This document shows positions 33,358 through 46,609 of a stretch of 64,000 nucleotides of DNA, one piece after another; the first letter of the stretch is position 1, and every line of letters begins with the position of its first letter. The DNA comes from Echiichthys vipera (taxonomy: Eukaryota; Chordata; Actinopteri; Perciformes; Trachinidae): the NCBI GenBank assembly GCA_963691815.1, contig OY829645.1:45738522-45802521 (forward strand), written 5' to 3'. The notes under the pieces were generated by a model that was not told the DNA's origin, searched no databases, and saw only the letters and a program-made list of their open reading frames with translations. Position numbers and translations under genes: made by a program.

Positions 33358-35087
33358 TGATATAGTTATGTCAGTGCGTGATGTGACTCATTTTAACCCA
33401 ATCCATTATCTTTCCCCAGCTCTAACCAAGGACTTTTTCTGTCTAAACGTAAACAAACAGATGTGTTACTTAAACTTTTACCAAGTAGTTTAGTTCCGCA
33501 AAACAAATACAAACCATCTTTTGTCCCCGTCTGTAATTCACAACGGTACTCTAATGTTTGTGCATTCACCCACTGTTGTTCATACTTCTCACTGGATGAT
33601 TGGGGCGTTCATCTTACAACTTCATTGTATCACCATTAAATGACAATCAAATGCAACTACTTTGCTTTAGCAAGTGCTTTATGTAGGAAACAAAGTTCTT
33701 ATGCTACTCAGGTGACATTCACTGCCGTTGTTTTTCCAATTGCTTATATTACTTTACCGACCCACATGAACTAAAGTGTTACAAAGATGTGCTCATATTT
33801 AGTTTCACCTTCGAATAGGACGACATTTTTACGACATCTTATCGCCCACAACCTGTGTTCCTGCCCATTGGACTCTGTTCTGGGGATGTTATTGCTTCCC
33901 TTTTCTATGCGGTGAAATCTAAATTGTAATGTCATCTAATGCAAAAATTCGTTATGGAGTAAAAACCTTTTGAAGGCAAACAAACTCATATCCGCCATCC
34001 TTAACTCCTGCACCATATATGAACATCAGACTTGTTTGGCATCTTTAGCATTGTTGGCCTGAAATATACTAATGCATAAGACTTGCACATTTATAATTCA
34101 TAGGAGACTGGAGGAAACTGGCACTGCTGACATCTCCAAGACAATTTCTCCTGCAGGGACGGAAAAGTTTGGCTCACAGTTTTCCTGTGACACTGTTTTC
34201 TTGTCTGTTTGCCAGTGTTTGCAGCATTGCTGTTCCCTTGGCTTAATTAGTTAGTGCTAGCATTTAATTAGCACTGAGCTGCGTACTGTTGATGCTACAG
34301 TTTGTAAGGTACCTCATGTTCTTCAAAGACCTTGGAAAGTATTTCAGAATGTTCAATTTTTTTGTGAAGTTTATTTTTTAACTTGCTTTGATCGTACACA
34401 AACAGCTCTATGAAGAGAGCGAGAGCGGCAATGTGGTAGTAAATGTATAGAGAAAAGGGTGTATACAGCAGTAAACGTACATGTGTGAGAGGGAAGTGTG
34501 AGTGTTTCCTCTCCCTCTCCCATATATCATTTCATCAAACAATCTTTATAATCACGCAGCAGAAAATGCAGCAGCCAGACTTCAAACAGCATCAAACAAC
34601 CATCAGAAAGGCAAACATTGCACAGCAGGCGGAGAAAGGTCACTTTGAAAACCAGAGGGAACACGAGTATATCAAGGCAAACATCCCAATATCCTGCTCC
34701 AGCACAATAGATGTTTTTCTTCTCACATGACATACACCATTTACTGAATGCTTTTATCTAGAGCATCAGCAACAGGAGAGCATTAATGTTTAGTATGGTA
34801 TGAATCCAGAAGGCTTAGACCAATGGATTGATCTGCCAGTCTGTAGTATCTCATCTTAATGCTTGATATCAACCAGAGAAGCATCTTACCTCTGACCTGA
34901 TGTCGGTGATTACACACAGTAGATGCTGTCTGGGGAAGAACTGTAAACACTGACCAATCAGAGCAGATTGGGCTTTTCGGAAGGGGGTTAGGCACTAAAA
35001 CGGAGCATTTCAGACAGGTTGAAAACAGGCATATTCAGACAGATAGTATGAGCAAAATAATGTGTTTTTCTTTTTTTTATTTAAGTT
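33358..35087. other. Unassigned stretch
   Basis: Short frames only; no gene or repeat family recognised. Confidence 0.45.
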
Positions 35088-35440
35088 TGTAAACATGTTC
35101 TATCAGAAGTCCAGAAAGTCCACAAACTGTGAACTGCGCTGAGTGAAAGCAAATGTTGCTGACTGGGACTATCCAAGCAGCTTTAGTAACCTTAACTTAA
35201 ACCGATCTTAACCATAAAGGTGGAAGATAAGGAAACAAATGGACTTGTACTTATATAGCGCCGTTCACACTACTTGTCACATTCACCCATCCACACAGAC
35301 ATTCACACTGATGGCAGTGGACATCTCCTTACCATCTAACCTAGCCATTCACACCACATTTACACACCCATGCACAGGGGAGCAGTTTGGGGTTCAGTGT
35401 CTTCCAAGGCATGTAAACATGTTCTATCAGAAGTCCAGAA
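35088..35440. mobile_element. Copied segment carrying SINE B between 29-bp direct repeats
   Basis: A 29-bp sequence beginning TGTAAACATGTTC is identical at 35088-35116 and 35412-35440. The 295 bp between (35117-35411) is a second copy of 32987-33272, including a family B SINE truncated at GTCTTCCAAGG. The layout looks like an insertion that duplicated its target. Confidence 0.82.
35238..35409 (-). mobile_element. tRNA-headed SINE, family B, copy 3 (head missing)
   Basis: Tail and body only. The tRNA-like head was not copied, because the duplicated segment ends inside the SINE. Confidence 0.75.
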
Positions 35441-36151
35441 TACGAGTATGAACCTCACAATTAGCAAAACATGGCACCTTTAAGTCCAAACCAGAGTCCA
35501 ATGTGCCTTGTTCCCACTGAATGATGTAAGGCAGCTGTTTAGACTCAGCTGTTTATCAATGTCGCCAGGATATCACATCGGCAACCATTTTGACATTTGC
35601 TGAAAAAAAAAACCAGCACTGTGAACAGGTAATCAAAGCCATGGCAGCAGGCTGCAGAGAAGAGGAAAAACAAACACACCTCTTCCATTGCTCTTCTCCT
35701 AAAAAAAATACGAAGGGTCATCAAGTTGGCCATGAAAGTTATCCTCTACTCAGACATGATGGAGGCATTTTATGTTCCCCACTTCCTGGCTTATAGTGCC
35801 ACTGAAACTCTTGTCCTGCTGTTAGAGTACAGATCAACTGCACACAAATTGTACCACAGTTCAACTGCAACTCAGACCACCTTTAGGTCGACTCAAATTC
35901 TGTTTCTCTCACTGCAACCGGTTTTGGAAAATGCATTTGTGAATTATGATTCTAGTGAACAGTTGTGGTGTCCAAAGGTGGGCTATTGTTTTGGAAGAAT
36001 TTCTAACAGCATGAACAGAAAAATATTTAACAACCGAAATATTGAACTTCCGACATTATATTACAATGTTCCTTGTTAACTGACGGATGGTGATAGGCAT
36101 TTACAGTAAGAGAAGAAAAGCATGGAGCATTTTTTCCATTGTCTCTGAACA
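35441..36151. other. Unassigned stretch
   Basis: The 117-aa frame 35726-36079 has no family features that I recognise and no codon-level support. Confidence 0.4.

Positions 36152-36152
<1 letters not shown>

Positions 36153-36201
<49 letters not shown>
36153..36201. repeat. (TG)n microsatellite
   Basis: About 24 TG units. Confidence 0.95.
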
Positions 36202-36202
<1 letters not shown>

Positions 36203-36956
36203 GACTGTAAGTGGGGAAAAATGAGGTGGAAGTACTAGATAGAGTGTAACAGAGGAAGAAATATTAACTTTTTTTTCTCAGACTAGGCTGGATCATCAAA
36301 TACGTCCCAAATGATGATTTATCTTGATAAAACGGCTCTTTGACACAAATTAATACCAATAAAACTACCAACTGTCACCTTGTGCTAAATTCAGTTCATC
36401 AGCCCAGTAGACACATTTCACATTTCTGGCAAACTGCTTAAAAGCCAGTGTTCAAGTCGGACGGGATTAGTTTAACGTGGGGACGTGAGGTAAAATCATT
36501 TTACCTCAGGACATTTGCAGTATTAATGGCCAATTTGCACGGGAATAAGAAATCTGTGTATTCTACCAAGAGTGCGAGGGGTTACTCATTTTACGCACTA
36601 CACCTCCTCCCTGTCTCCATGTGGTGCTACATAGCTTCCTGATATCAGAAAACTAAGTAAACACGAAACTAAAGAACAAAATCAATTATCTAACAACAGG
36701 GTTTCTTTTAGCGTCTCTATGCTCAAAAATATCTGGAAACAATTTATTAACAGGATTTGATGGAATATCGATATATGTTTTCCAGGTCGTATTCAGACAT
36801 GATTAGTTTTACTTGAGGTATTCTTTCCAGACTGATTTATAGAAGTTCAAAATCAATTTTTACTGACATTGTGCATTCAGACAGGACTTAAACCTCTGGT
36901 TAGAGTGGCCTTACCCTAGGTCCCCACAAGGTAATTTGACTCAATAAGGCGGCAGT
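36202..36956. other. Unassigned stretch
   Basis: Nothing recognised. Confidence 0.45.
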
Positions 36957-37299
36957 AGCTCAGTCCATAGGTGACTTGGCTGGGAACCGGAGGGTCGTTT
37001 GTTCGAGTGCCTGTGTGAACCATGAATGGAGTGTGGACTGGTGGCTGGAGAGGTGCCAGTTCATCTCCTGGGCACTGCAGAGGTGCTGTTGAGCAAGGCA
37101 CTGAACCCCCAACTGCTCGGGGCGCCGGTCATTGGCAGCCCCCTCGCTCTAACATCTCTCCATTAGTTGCATGTATATAGTTCCTGTTTGTGCATGTGTG
37201 TGTATTTCGGGCCTGTGTGTGTGTAAAATGAAAAAAAATAGAGTGAAAATTGAATTTCCCCATTGTGGGACAAATAAAGGAATTATTCTTCTTCTTCTT
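36957..37299 (+). mobile_element. tRNA-headed SINE, family C, copy 2 (full length)
   Basis: Head GGCGGCAGTAGCTCAGTCCA with B-box GTTTGTTCGAGTGCC, body GTGGACTGGTGGCTGGAGAG and GAGCAAGGCACTGAACCCCC, then a LINE-like 3' end AATTTCCCCATTGTGGGACA, AATAAAGG and a (TTC)n tail. Confidence 0.85.
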
Positions 37300-38719
37300 A
37301 ATAATCATAAAACAAGATTTAGTTTGCAATAACTAGTAGTGTAACACAGCGTAATGAAATGCAAAAATGCTTTGTTTTACCAGTCGTACACTTTACCCCA
37401 GATTGCACAACCGATTATAATTCTTAAGAAGGATCAGGTGCGTGTTTGTGAGCGACTGTAAGAGTAAAAGCCAACCCTGAAGCCACCGATATTGTCAAAG
37501 CATGTCAGATTTGGTTTGTGCATGTGCTTTCTGGAACCTAAATATACCTCAAAGCTGCTAAGCTCCTGCATTATTTCCATGCGGGCCAATTTTTATATAA
37601 AATCTGCATCTTATAATTAGGCCTCACGCACCGAAATTGTCAGTTCCACAGTGAAACTCCAGCTGAATACTGCAGCGGCTGACAGATAATGCAAACTAGA
37701 TGTGCTATCGAGGTGAGAAATTAGCATCAGCTGAAAGCCAAAAGCTGCTACAACAGTCAAAGCTTCACCTTTACTGGAGCTGTAGATAAACAAACCCTAA
37801 AAAGTATAAAGTATATTTTAGAGTTAAGTCATGTCCTAGGTGCACTTAACCTACATGTTGTGACCTTTTTCATTTAGCCTCTGAGATATTTTGCAGCATA
37901 ACAAAAACAGTAGAGAGAGTAAATGTTAAATATGGATGCTCCCATTGGCTAATTTGTGACGGTTTGATTTTAGAAATGGACAATTTTCAAACCTAATACA
38001 AAAAAACAAACTATAAGTGTGTTCCAGCCAAAGTTTGATTGGTTTGGTAAATGTTTAGAGGGTTAAAGAGAAACCTGACTTTGATGCATTTTATATGAAC
38101 CTACTGTATTAGAGTTGAAGTTGAATGTCTCCTCTTAGTGCTGCCACCAATCATCACACTTGATCTCCTGCATAACACTTTCAGTATTTATCTTTTTCTG
38201 TAGTTTGTGCTCCGTCCAAAAAAGTGTTTGTGGTGGTGAAAGGATGTCAATGTTATGTATTTGGAGCAAGTATTTGCATTAAAAAAAAAAAAATTAAATA
38301 TGCTAATTACTTGTCTTGTATAAATAGCTCTTACACACAGCAGAAGCCATCTTACAATGGTATATAAATTAGTATTTGCCACAAGACAAATGCCTGTTTG
38401 GGTTTAACTGGTGTGTTTTCCTGCACCAACAGTCACATGGGCAGCAAACAACTGTCATTTGGTAGTCCATATTCATGAACATTTGTTAAGAATAACAGAC
38501 CTGGTTGGGGAGTTTTGGGATGGATGCGCTATCACAGCTACCATGGACAAGATAAATTAGTTTACTGACTTGTTTACAACATCTGAAGTGGTTGAAAGAC
38601 CAGTCCACTGGAAAAATGTCAGAACTCAAAAGCACAGCAGATGGAGAAAATAAATTGAATCTGCCTGTTGAAAGCTGCTCACAAAGGCTGAAGAGCCTGA
38701 ACAATATCCACCACTAGCT
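37300..38719. other. Unassigned stretch
   Basis: No gene or repeat recognised. Confidence 0.45.
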
Positions 38720-41700
38720 AACGGGCTACATAAGCATCAAATGCGCAACAGAGAGGGGAGATAATAGACTATGCCAGGAAACAGAATAAACAGATCACAG
38801 AAAAGGGAAAGCATCAAACACGGCAGGTAATGGCGTGGGCAGTTTAATACACCTCTCTGCGCTGCCCTTATCGCAGATGCCCAGGAAGCAGAGTGGCAGT
38901 CTTACACACCTCTCTGCGCTCCCTGTGGAGCATTTTCCAGCTCAGTTTAGTATACAAACACTGTCTGCCCCACGATCATTTAAATTAAACAGATCAAAAA
39001 TGAACAGAAGAGGAGCTATAAAGAAAAACTTGATACAAATCAACGCAAAATCTGTGACTATGCAACAATATCAGAAAATAAAATGTGGACTTTTAAACAT
39101 CAGATCTCTGTCATCTAAAGCTGTATTAGTAAACGATCTGATATCAGACAACCATATTGATTTACTCTGTCTGACCGAAACCTGGCTGCGTCCCGAAGAA
39201 TATGTTAGCCTAAATGAATCCACTCCTCCCAGTCATATTAATACTCATATTTCTCGAGGCAGTGGTCGAGGAGGAGGCGTTGCAGCTATTTATGACTCAG
39301 GCCTATTAATAAACCCTAAACCTAAACTAAATTATAATTCATTTGAAAGTCTTGTTCTAAGTCTTTCACATTCAACCTGGAAAACTGTGCAGCCAATTAT
39401 ATTTGTTATAGTGTACCGTGCTCCTGGTCCGTACTCTGAATTTCTGTCTGAATTCTCAGAGTTTCTGTCAAATTTAGTCCTTAAATCTGACAAAGTAATA
39501 ATTGTAGGTGATTTTAATATTCATGTGGACAGCGGTAATAATAGTCTCAGTATCGCGTTTATCCCTCTATTAGATTCGATTGGTTTTAGTCAGAGTATAC
39601 ATAGACCTACTCACTGTTTTAATCACACCCTCGACCTTGTTTTGGTTTGTGGTGTGGAAATTAATGACTTAATAGTCTTTCCACAGAATCCTATTTTATC
39701 AGACCATTATTTAACAACTTTTGAATTCATATTGCAGGACTACTCACCTCTGGGTAAAAGTGTCTACACTAGATGTTTATCTGATAGTGCTGTAACTAAA
39801 TTTAAGGAAGCGATTCCATCTGCATTTACTTTAATGCCTCATCCTAATATTCAAGACTCCTGCACTAACGTTAGTTTCTCTGAAATTGATCACATTGTTG
39901 ACAGTGTTGCAGGCTCTCTAAGAACAACACTCGACTCTGTTGCTCCTTTAAAAAAGAAGACGATAAAACAGAGGAAGTTAGCTCCGTGGTATAACTCACA
40001 AACCCGTGAATTAAAACAAATATCGCGAAAGTTGGAAAGTAAATGGCACACCACTGAACTGGAGGAATCTCACTTAGTTTGGCAAGAAAGTCTTAAAACC
40101 TATAGGAAGGCCCTCCGTAATGCCAGAGCAGCATATTACTCATCTTTAATAGAGGAGAATAAGAACAATCCTAGATTTCTTTTCAGCACTGTAGCCAGGC
40201 TGACAGAGAGCCACAGCTCTATTGAGCCATGTATTCCTATAACCCTCAGTAGTAACGACTTCATGACCTTCTTTAATGACAAAATTATAACTATTCGAGA
40301 CAAAATCAACTCGCTTGGCACCAATTTTTCATCAAACCCAGGAACCTTACAAACTGTACAACCTGATATATTCTTGGACTGCTTTTCTACAGTCGACCTT
40401 AACAAATTAACCTCTACTATTTCAGCATCAAAACCTTCTACTTGTCTCCTAGACTCTATTCCAACTAGGTTACTTAAATAAGTGTTACCTTTAATTAGCA
40501 CTCCTGTATTAGATATGATTAACATGTCTTTATCAGCAGGTTATGTACCACAGTCTTTTAAAGTAGCTGTAATTAAACCTCTTCTTAAAAAGCCCAGTCT
40601 TGATCCTGAGGTACTAGCCAACTATAGACCTATATCTAACCTTCCTTTTCTCTCTAAGATCCTCGAGAAATTAGTCGCCAATCAGTTGTGTGAGTTTTTA
40701 CATAATAATGAGATATTTGAGGATTTCCAGTCCAGATTTAGAGCAAATCATAGCACTGAGACAGCGCTGGTGAAAATTACTAACAACCTTCTAATAGCTT
40801 CAGACAAAGGACTTGTCTCTGTACTTGTTTGACTAGATCTTAGTGCTGCCTTCGACACTATTGACCATCACATCCTGCTGCAGAGACTGGAGCATTTAAT
40901 TGGCATTAAAGGAACCGCACTGAGCTGGTTTAAGTCATATTTATCAGATAGATCTCAGTTTGTACATGTTAATGACAAATCCTCCATGCACACTAAAGTT
41001 AGTCATGGAGTCCCACAGGGTTCTGTCCTTGGACCGATTCTTTTCACCTTATATATGCTTCCCTTAGGAAATATTATAAGGAAGCACTCCATACATTTTC
41101 ATTGTTATGCTGATGATACACAATTATATATGTAGATCAAACCAGAAGAAACCCATCAGTTTGATAAACTTCAAATGTGCATTAAGGAAATAAAAAGCTG
41201 GATGACCTGAAATTTTCTGATGTTAAACTCAGATAAAACTGAAGTTATTGTACTTGGCCCCAAAGGCCTCCGAAACTCAATAGCTACAGACATTGTTACT
41301 CTGGATGATGTTGTGTTGTCCTCCAGCACCACAGTAAGGAATCTGGGTGTTATTTTTGATCAGGATAAGTCCTTCGATTCTCACATAAAACTAACAACAA
41401 GGACTGCATATTTTCACCTGCGTAATATTGCAAAAATTAGGAACATTGTGTCTCAGAAAGATGCAGAAAAACCAGTCCATGCATTTGTTACTTCTGGGCT
41501 GGACTACTGCAACTCCTTATTATCAGGCTGCTCCAATAAGTCTGTTAAAAGTCTCCAGTTGGTCCAAAATACTGCAGCTCGTGTACTAACTAAAACAAAT
41601 CGAAGAGAACATATTTCTCCTGTATTAGCTTCTCTGCACTGGCTACCTGTAAAATCTAGAATATAATTTAAAATCCTTCTCCTTACCTACAAAGCTCTTA

Positions 41701-42366
41701 TTGGATGTGCATGTTACTAATTCAGCTTCTTCCCTGGAGTTGTTTATGCTTTGTCGTCTCGCAGGTCTCTGCTGATCGCGGTGGTGCCTGCTGCCGTGGT
41801 CCTGCATGACGCTTCCTGCTGCTATTATCACTGTTACTCATATATACTATCACTAGTTTAATAAATAAAATTTGTAGCTGTATCGTAGCTGCTATTGCCA
41901 CTACTCATCTTTGATCATGTTTGCCACCATAATTATTATCATTTTCATATTCTGTCACCTTAGCTGTGCTTGTTTCTACTATTTTATTGTATTAACTGTC
42001 TTAACATATACGTTATATTCACATTACTATGAATATTATTATAGTTACTGTTAGGCTTTGCTTGCATCTCTGGAAGTGTGTCTGTCTCTCTCTGTCCATC
42101 TGTGTGTCTTTTCTCTCTTTCTCTCTCCTTTTCTTCCTCCCCAACCGGTCAAGACAGATGGCCGTCCTCTACAGAGCTGGGTCTGTCTGACGTTCCTGTC
42201 TGTTATAGTGAAGGTTTTCGTTGCCACCGTACTCTACGGAGGAATTGTTGGGTCTATGTAAATCATAAATAAGTCATTGAGTGTGGTCATTACCTACTCT
42301 GTAAAGTGTCCTGAGATAACTTTTGTTATGATTTGACACTATAAATAAAATTGAATTGAATTGAAT
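38720..42366 (+). mobile_element. Nearly full-length L2-clade LINE
   Basis: The 5' region has a duplicated block whose translation repeats GSLxHLSALP. ORF2 spans 38835 to about 41700 with an APE endonuclease and reverse transcriptase. The 3' UTR (41700-42340) contains GGAATTGTTGGGTCTATG and CCTGAGATAACTTTTGTTAT. It ends in (ATTGA)n, the usual tail of fish L2. After YKAL near 41700 the C-terminal part of ORF2 is deleted and the 3' UTR follows directly. The 5' limit is uncertain. Confidence 0.9.
38835..41666 (+). pseudogene. L2 ORF2 (APE endonuclease plus reverse transcriptase), five stops
   Basis: The first 548 codons are open. APE endonuclease signatures are NIRS (about residue 90), TETWL (about 117), GDFNIH (about 228) and SDH (about 290), so the catalytic set looks complete. 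Reverse transcriptase follows in the same frame: NYRPISNLPFLSKILEKLVA, FRANHSTETAL, LDLSAAFDTIDHH, HGVPQGSVLGPILFTLYM and YADDTQLYM, with YADD intact. In-frame stops lie at 40479 (TAA), 40830 (TGA), 41133 (TAG), 41208 (TGA) and 41664 (TAA). There is no frameshift. ORF2 makes and integrates the LINE cDNA; this copy cannot. Confidence 0.92.
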
Positions 42367-42925
42367 TAATGAAGTGACATTTGAAACCTGCTCAATACGG
42401 GTAAATAACATCAGGTTGTTACAGCACACTGCCTTAGGTCAATTTATAATGCCTACATCTATGCAATACTACTACTCATCAGTTTTCATGGAAAAAAGTG
42501 TACTTATATTTTATGTCTCAATATCAATATATGCAGAATATTTCACCTTGTCTTCATATATTGTATAGATACACCCACTTAGGATGTTATCATTGCATTG
42601 AATGGCCATAATCGTTTCCATAGGCACGGGTTATAAGTGGCCTGCTGCACCTACTAGTAGGTTCAGAAGGAATTTATCATCTATTCACAAGGAAAGGGTC
42701 ACTATTAGCTTGGTCCAGACTACATTGGTCCACTACATGGTAAGTTTTATGAAAAGATTGTGTTTTGGATTAATGTACTAAATATCTTTATGGAAGAAAG
42801 TTAACTTAAAAAGTCACTGTTGACTTTTTGTACACATGGGACACAAACTCTACTCTTGCGAGTAGTTGTTTAGTGTGTGTTTGACCCATTCACCACCCCA
42901 ACATCCCTTTTGTGTAGAATTTAGA
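42367..42925. other. Unassigned stretch
   Basis: Nothing recognised between the L2 and the tetranucleotide array. Confidence 0.45.
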
Positions 42926-42926
42926 T

Positions 42927-43519
<593 letters not shown>

Positions 43520-43893
43520 TACAGCGCCGGTGTGGAGTACCTGAGAGTGACACAGAGGGGTCACCAGCTTACCAATACAATAGATAAGGGTTCATTATTT
43601 CCCCCCCACCTGCACTGTGAAAAAGGCAACAAATACTAGCCAATCAGAGTCAGAGCAGGGCAGATCTTCACAATTGTGGATGGGGGGAAAGTAGTCATGT
43701 CCAAATGAAGCTTTGTGAAGTTTTATGAACCATGTTTTCTTTGTTTTCTGAGCCGACTAGATGGCACTCACTGGGTTGAAAGCCCACTGGATTACCATTC
43801 CTTGAGCCTTTTTCTTTAACCTGTGGCAGCTGTTGGGTTCAGAAAATCAAGGAAATGCTTCCCATTGAGGAAGATAATTTGGACATCACTATG

Positions 43894-43927
<34 letters not shown>

Positions 43928-44329
43928 ACCTGGTAATGGCTGTGGAAGTAGTAATTTGGCATGTGGATGATTACACAAGATTTCCACTAATATTTCTTGC
44001 ACACTTGTTGCCAGAGTGTCATTGTTTAAGGTGCCACTTTCCAATGGTGACACCCGTGCGTAAGGTTGCGGACCCCTGGAATAGATTAACATCCTACTGA
44101 GCCAATCAGGAGGCAGATTAGGGCCATACTGCATCATAGCTATGGTTGTGATAAGCAACTGATAATACATATTCAAGTGACTGGGAACGGCTGAATCATC
44201 TGAATTATACATGTTAACATTAAAGTTCCAGTAAAGTGCATGTTAGAACGTTATGATGTTAAATAAACCCAGGTTAGCCCAAAATCTAGACAAATTCATC
44301 ATAGTGTGACTAAATAAGAGCTATAATAC
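43520..44329. other. Unassigned stretch with an (ATGT)n run
   Basis: (ATGT)n at 43891-43922. AAGGTTGCGGACCCCTGGAAT near 44062 resembles a hAT (Charlie-like) terminus, but no partner end was found. Confidence 0.4.
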
Positions 44330-44680
44330 ATTTAATTCAAATAGCACTTTTCTGGACTCAAAGTTGCTTTAAAAACAAAGAAAAAACAAAAACAGAGTAA
44401 TAAACAAGCACAGATTAAAAAGGAGGGGGGCGTGGGGCTAAGGATAGGCTGAGGTGAAGAGATGGGTCTTGAGGTGAGACCACAGACTGTATAAAAAAGG
44501 CCGGATGATAATGAGAGACGCAGAGTTGAGGGAGATCCAGAGCCTGGGAGCTGCACTGGAGAAGGCTCTGTCCCCAAAACAGCGGAGGTTAGATTTGTGG
44601 ATGGAGAGGAGACCGGGTGATGTGGATCTGAGGGATTGTGAGGATTATTAGGAGGGGAGGAGGTCAGTGAGATATAACCT
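44330..44680. repeat. Unnamed fish dispersed repeat
   Basis: CAAATAGCACTTTTCTGGAC, GATGGGTCTTGAGGTGAGAC, CCAGAGCCTGGGAGCTGCAC and GAGAAGGCTCTGTCCCC are blocks I recognise from a common fish repeat, but I cannot name its class. Confidence 0.4.
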
Positions 44681-46004
44681 ATGAACTTAGAGGTAGCCCA
44701 TTCTGTTTCTTAGAAATAAAAAGCAGATGTCATAGCCAATAAAAAGCACTGTTGCTCATTCAAAACTTGTCAGTTTCTCCTCAATTTTTTAGAGAGCACC
44801 TGTATTGGAAGTGGTTGGAAAATGTAGTTTCTGCCCCTGCTGAATATCAGGGTTTTCATTTCAGAAACACTTACATTCACTGTCGGAAGAAAGATAATAC
44901 CTTGATGTTTACTACTCAATTTTTCAAGAGTCACAACTGAATGAGAACCTTCATATTGCATATTCTTTATAGACCTTGTCAGCGGAATTCTATTGCTAGA
45001 TAACAGCCATGGCCCTTTCTGTCAGTTTGTCAATCAAATGAACTGCAACAGGAAATAAACTAGGATGTTTATGTTTACATCTTTGAAAGGGTCTACTCTG
45101 TGTTCAGACACCATAGTGGCCTATGGTTGCAGATGATGTATACACATAAAAGGGAGAAAGACAATGTAAGAGACACTGTAAATAAAGCAGTGTGATGTAG
45201 CAGAACAAAACAGGAGTAACTTCTGAAGGAACAACCTCAATGGCCACGGTTGGAGTTTACATTGGTACAGTTATCCTCCATTTAACATTGGTGAAAGTTG
45301 GATTAATCTCACCAGACATTGAATTCATGCTATCTGCTTCTCCCGTAAACAGTAGTTACATGTTTTGTTGTTCGTTTGTGAGGCCTGGAGGCGCTGGGAG
45401 CACTCAACTTTGAGGTTATGTTGTTCTAAGCACCAAGTTCCGGCTTTCAGTGTAAATTGAAATGCACCATAATGCACCTCTCTCACTCCCAAGGGTCCTA
45501 AAGAGGACCTGGTAACTGCACCTGTGAGGTGATCAGACCACCAATCTTACTTTACAGAACATACTGTACTGACCTACAGTATGTACTGTACCTTTCCTAA
45601 TTCAACCCAACCCAATTTAACCTAATCTTACCTACCCTAACCTCCTTTCACGTGACGTAGCATACTGTCAGAACAAGTACCAAAATTACACTGCCTGATA
45701 TGCATAAACATAGCTTCAGCTTCCACACTCCAATGCTCAAAGTGTGTTAATTTGAAAGATTACAATTACCATACAGGTGTGAGCTGAGAGCAAAGTATTT
45801 CCTCCTCCAAAACTGGCACTGTAACTCTAACAATGTGGAACAGGTCTAGTGAACAGTAGGAATATCCAGTTGTGACAACCAGATATTTGCTTGTAGAGAT
45901 TCACTTCTACTCAAGGTATATATTAGTATTTTGGTACAGAAAAAAAATGTCCTGTAATGTCCTGATGCATATTCTCTCATGTCTTCTACACAGTCATGTG
46001 TTTT
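44681..46004. other. Unassigned stretch
   Basis: A run of AACC-rich sequence near 45602-45650 is low complexity. No gene seen. Confidence 0.45.
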
Positions 46005-46007
46005 TAA

Positions 46008-46606
46008 GGACGCACTCACACTGTCCTTCCGCACCGCGCCCCAGGCTTTAGGGTACTTGTCCCCCCCTCCCTCTCCCCCCTCGCCCCAGGCCCGTTTGTA
46101 CTCACACTACCTGGGCCTCGCGCAAATGCTTCTTGCTGTCTATACGTCATCACGCCGTAACACGTCACACGCATTGATTAACATCATCGCGATGCGTCTC
46201 TTTGTTTACAAATCTTTCCATAGACCTCAGAGTTTTTGTGCGTCTTGTCGACTGTTTTTTGAATATTTTCATCGACCAAATCTGCAGTAAACACTCCACC
46301 TCCGCATCACACCAACGTGAACCTTTCGCCGCCATTGTTGTTATTGTTAAATGTCCGTGCATGGTCCCTCCTTATTCTTTCTATGTCCGAAAAGGCGCAC
46401 ATAAATTACGTCAGAACCGTCGTAGGCCTCATGCTCGTACATGTGCAAACGGGCTCTACAAAAGCCCACCTCTCTCAGGCGTGCCGTGGACGGCCCGCTG
46501 TCCGCAGTTATGCACAGAGCAGGTGCACTCACACTGGTCAAACGCACTAGGCTTTAGCTGGAAAACCGGTTTTGGCCCGATGCAGAAGAACAGTGTGAGT
46601 GCGCCC
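46008..46606. mobile_element. Harbinger-type MITE, copy 4 (subfamily B)
   Basis: 599 bp. Left end GGACGCACTCACACTGTCCT, right end GTGTGAGTGCGCCC. TAA triplets at 46005-46007 and 46607-46609. The minus strand keeps MAAKGSRWCDAEVECLLQIW (trihelix remnant, about 46202-46334). It is shorter than copy 3 because the GTGCTCGTGCTC patch is reduced. Confidence 0.85.
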
Positions 46607-46609
46607 TAA

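Noticed and set aside
35726..36079. 117-aa frame
   Set aside because: No family feature, no splice or UTR context, ordinary AT-rich composition.
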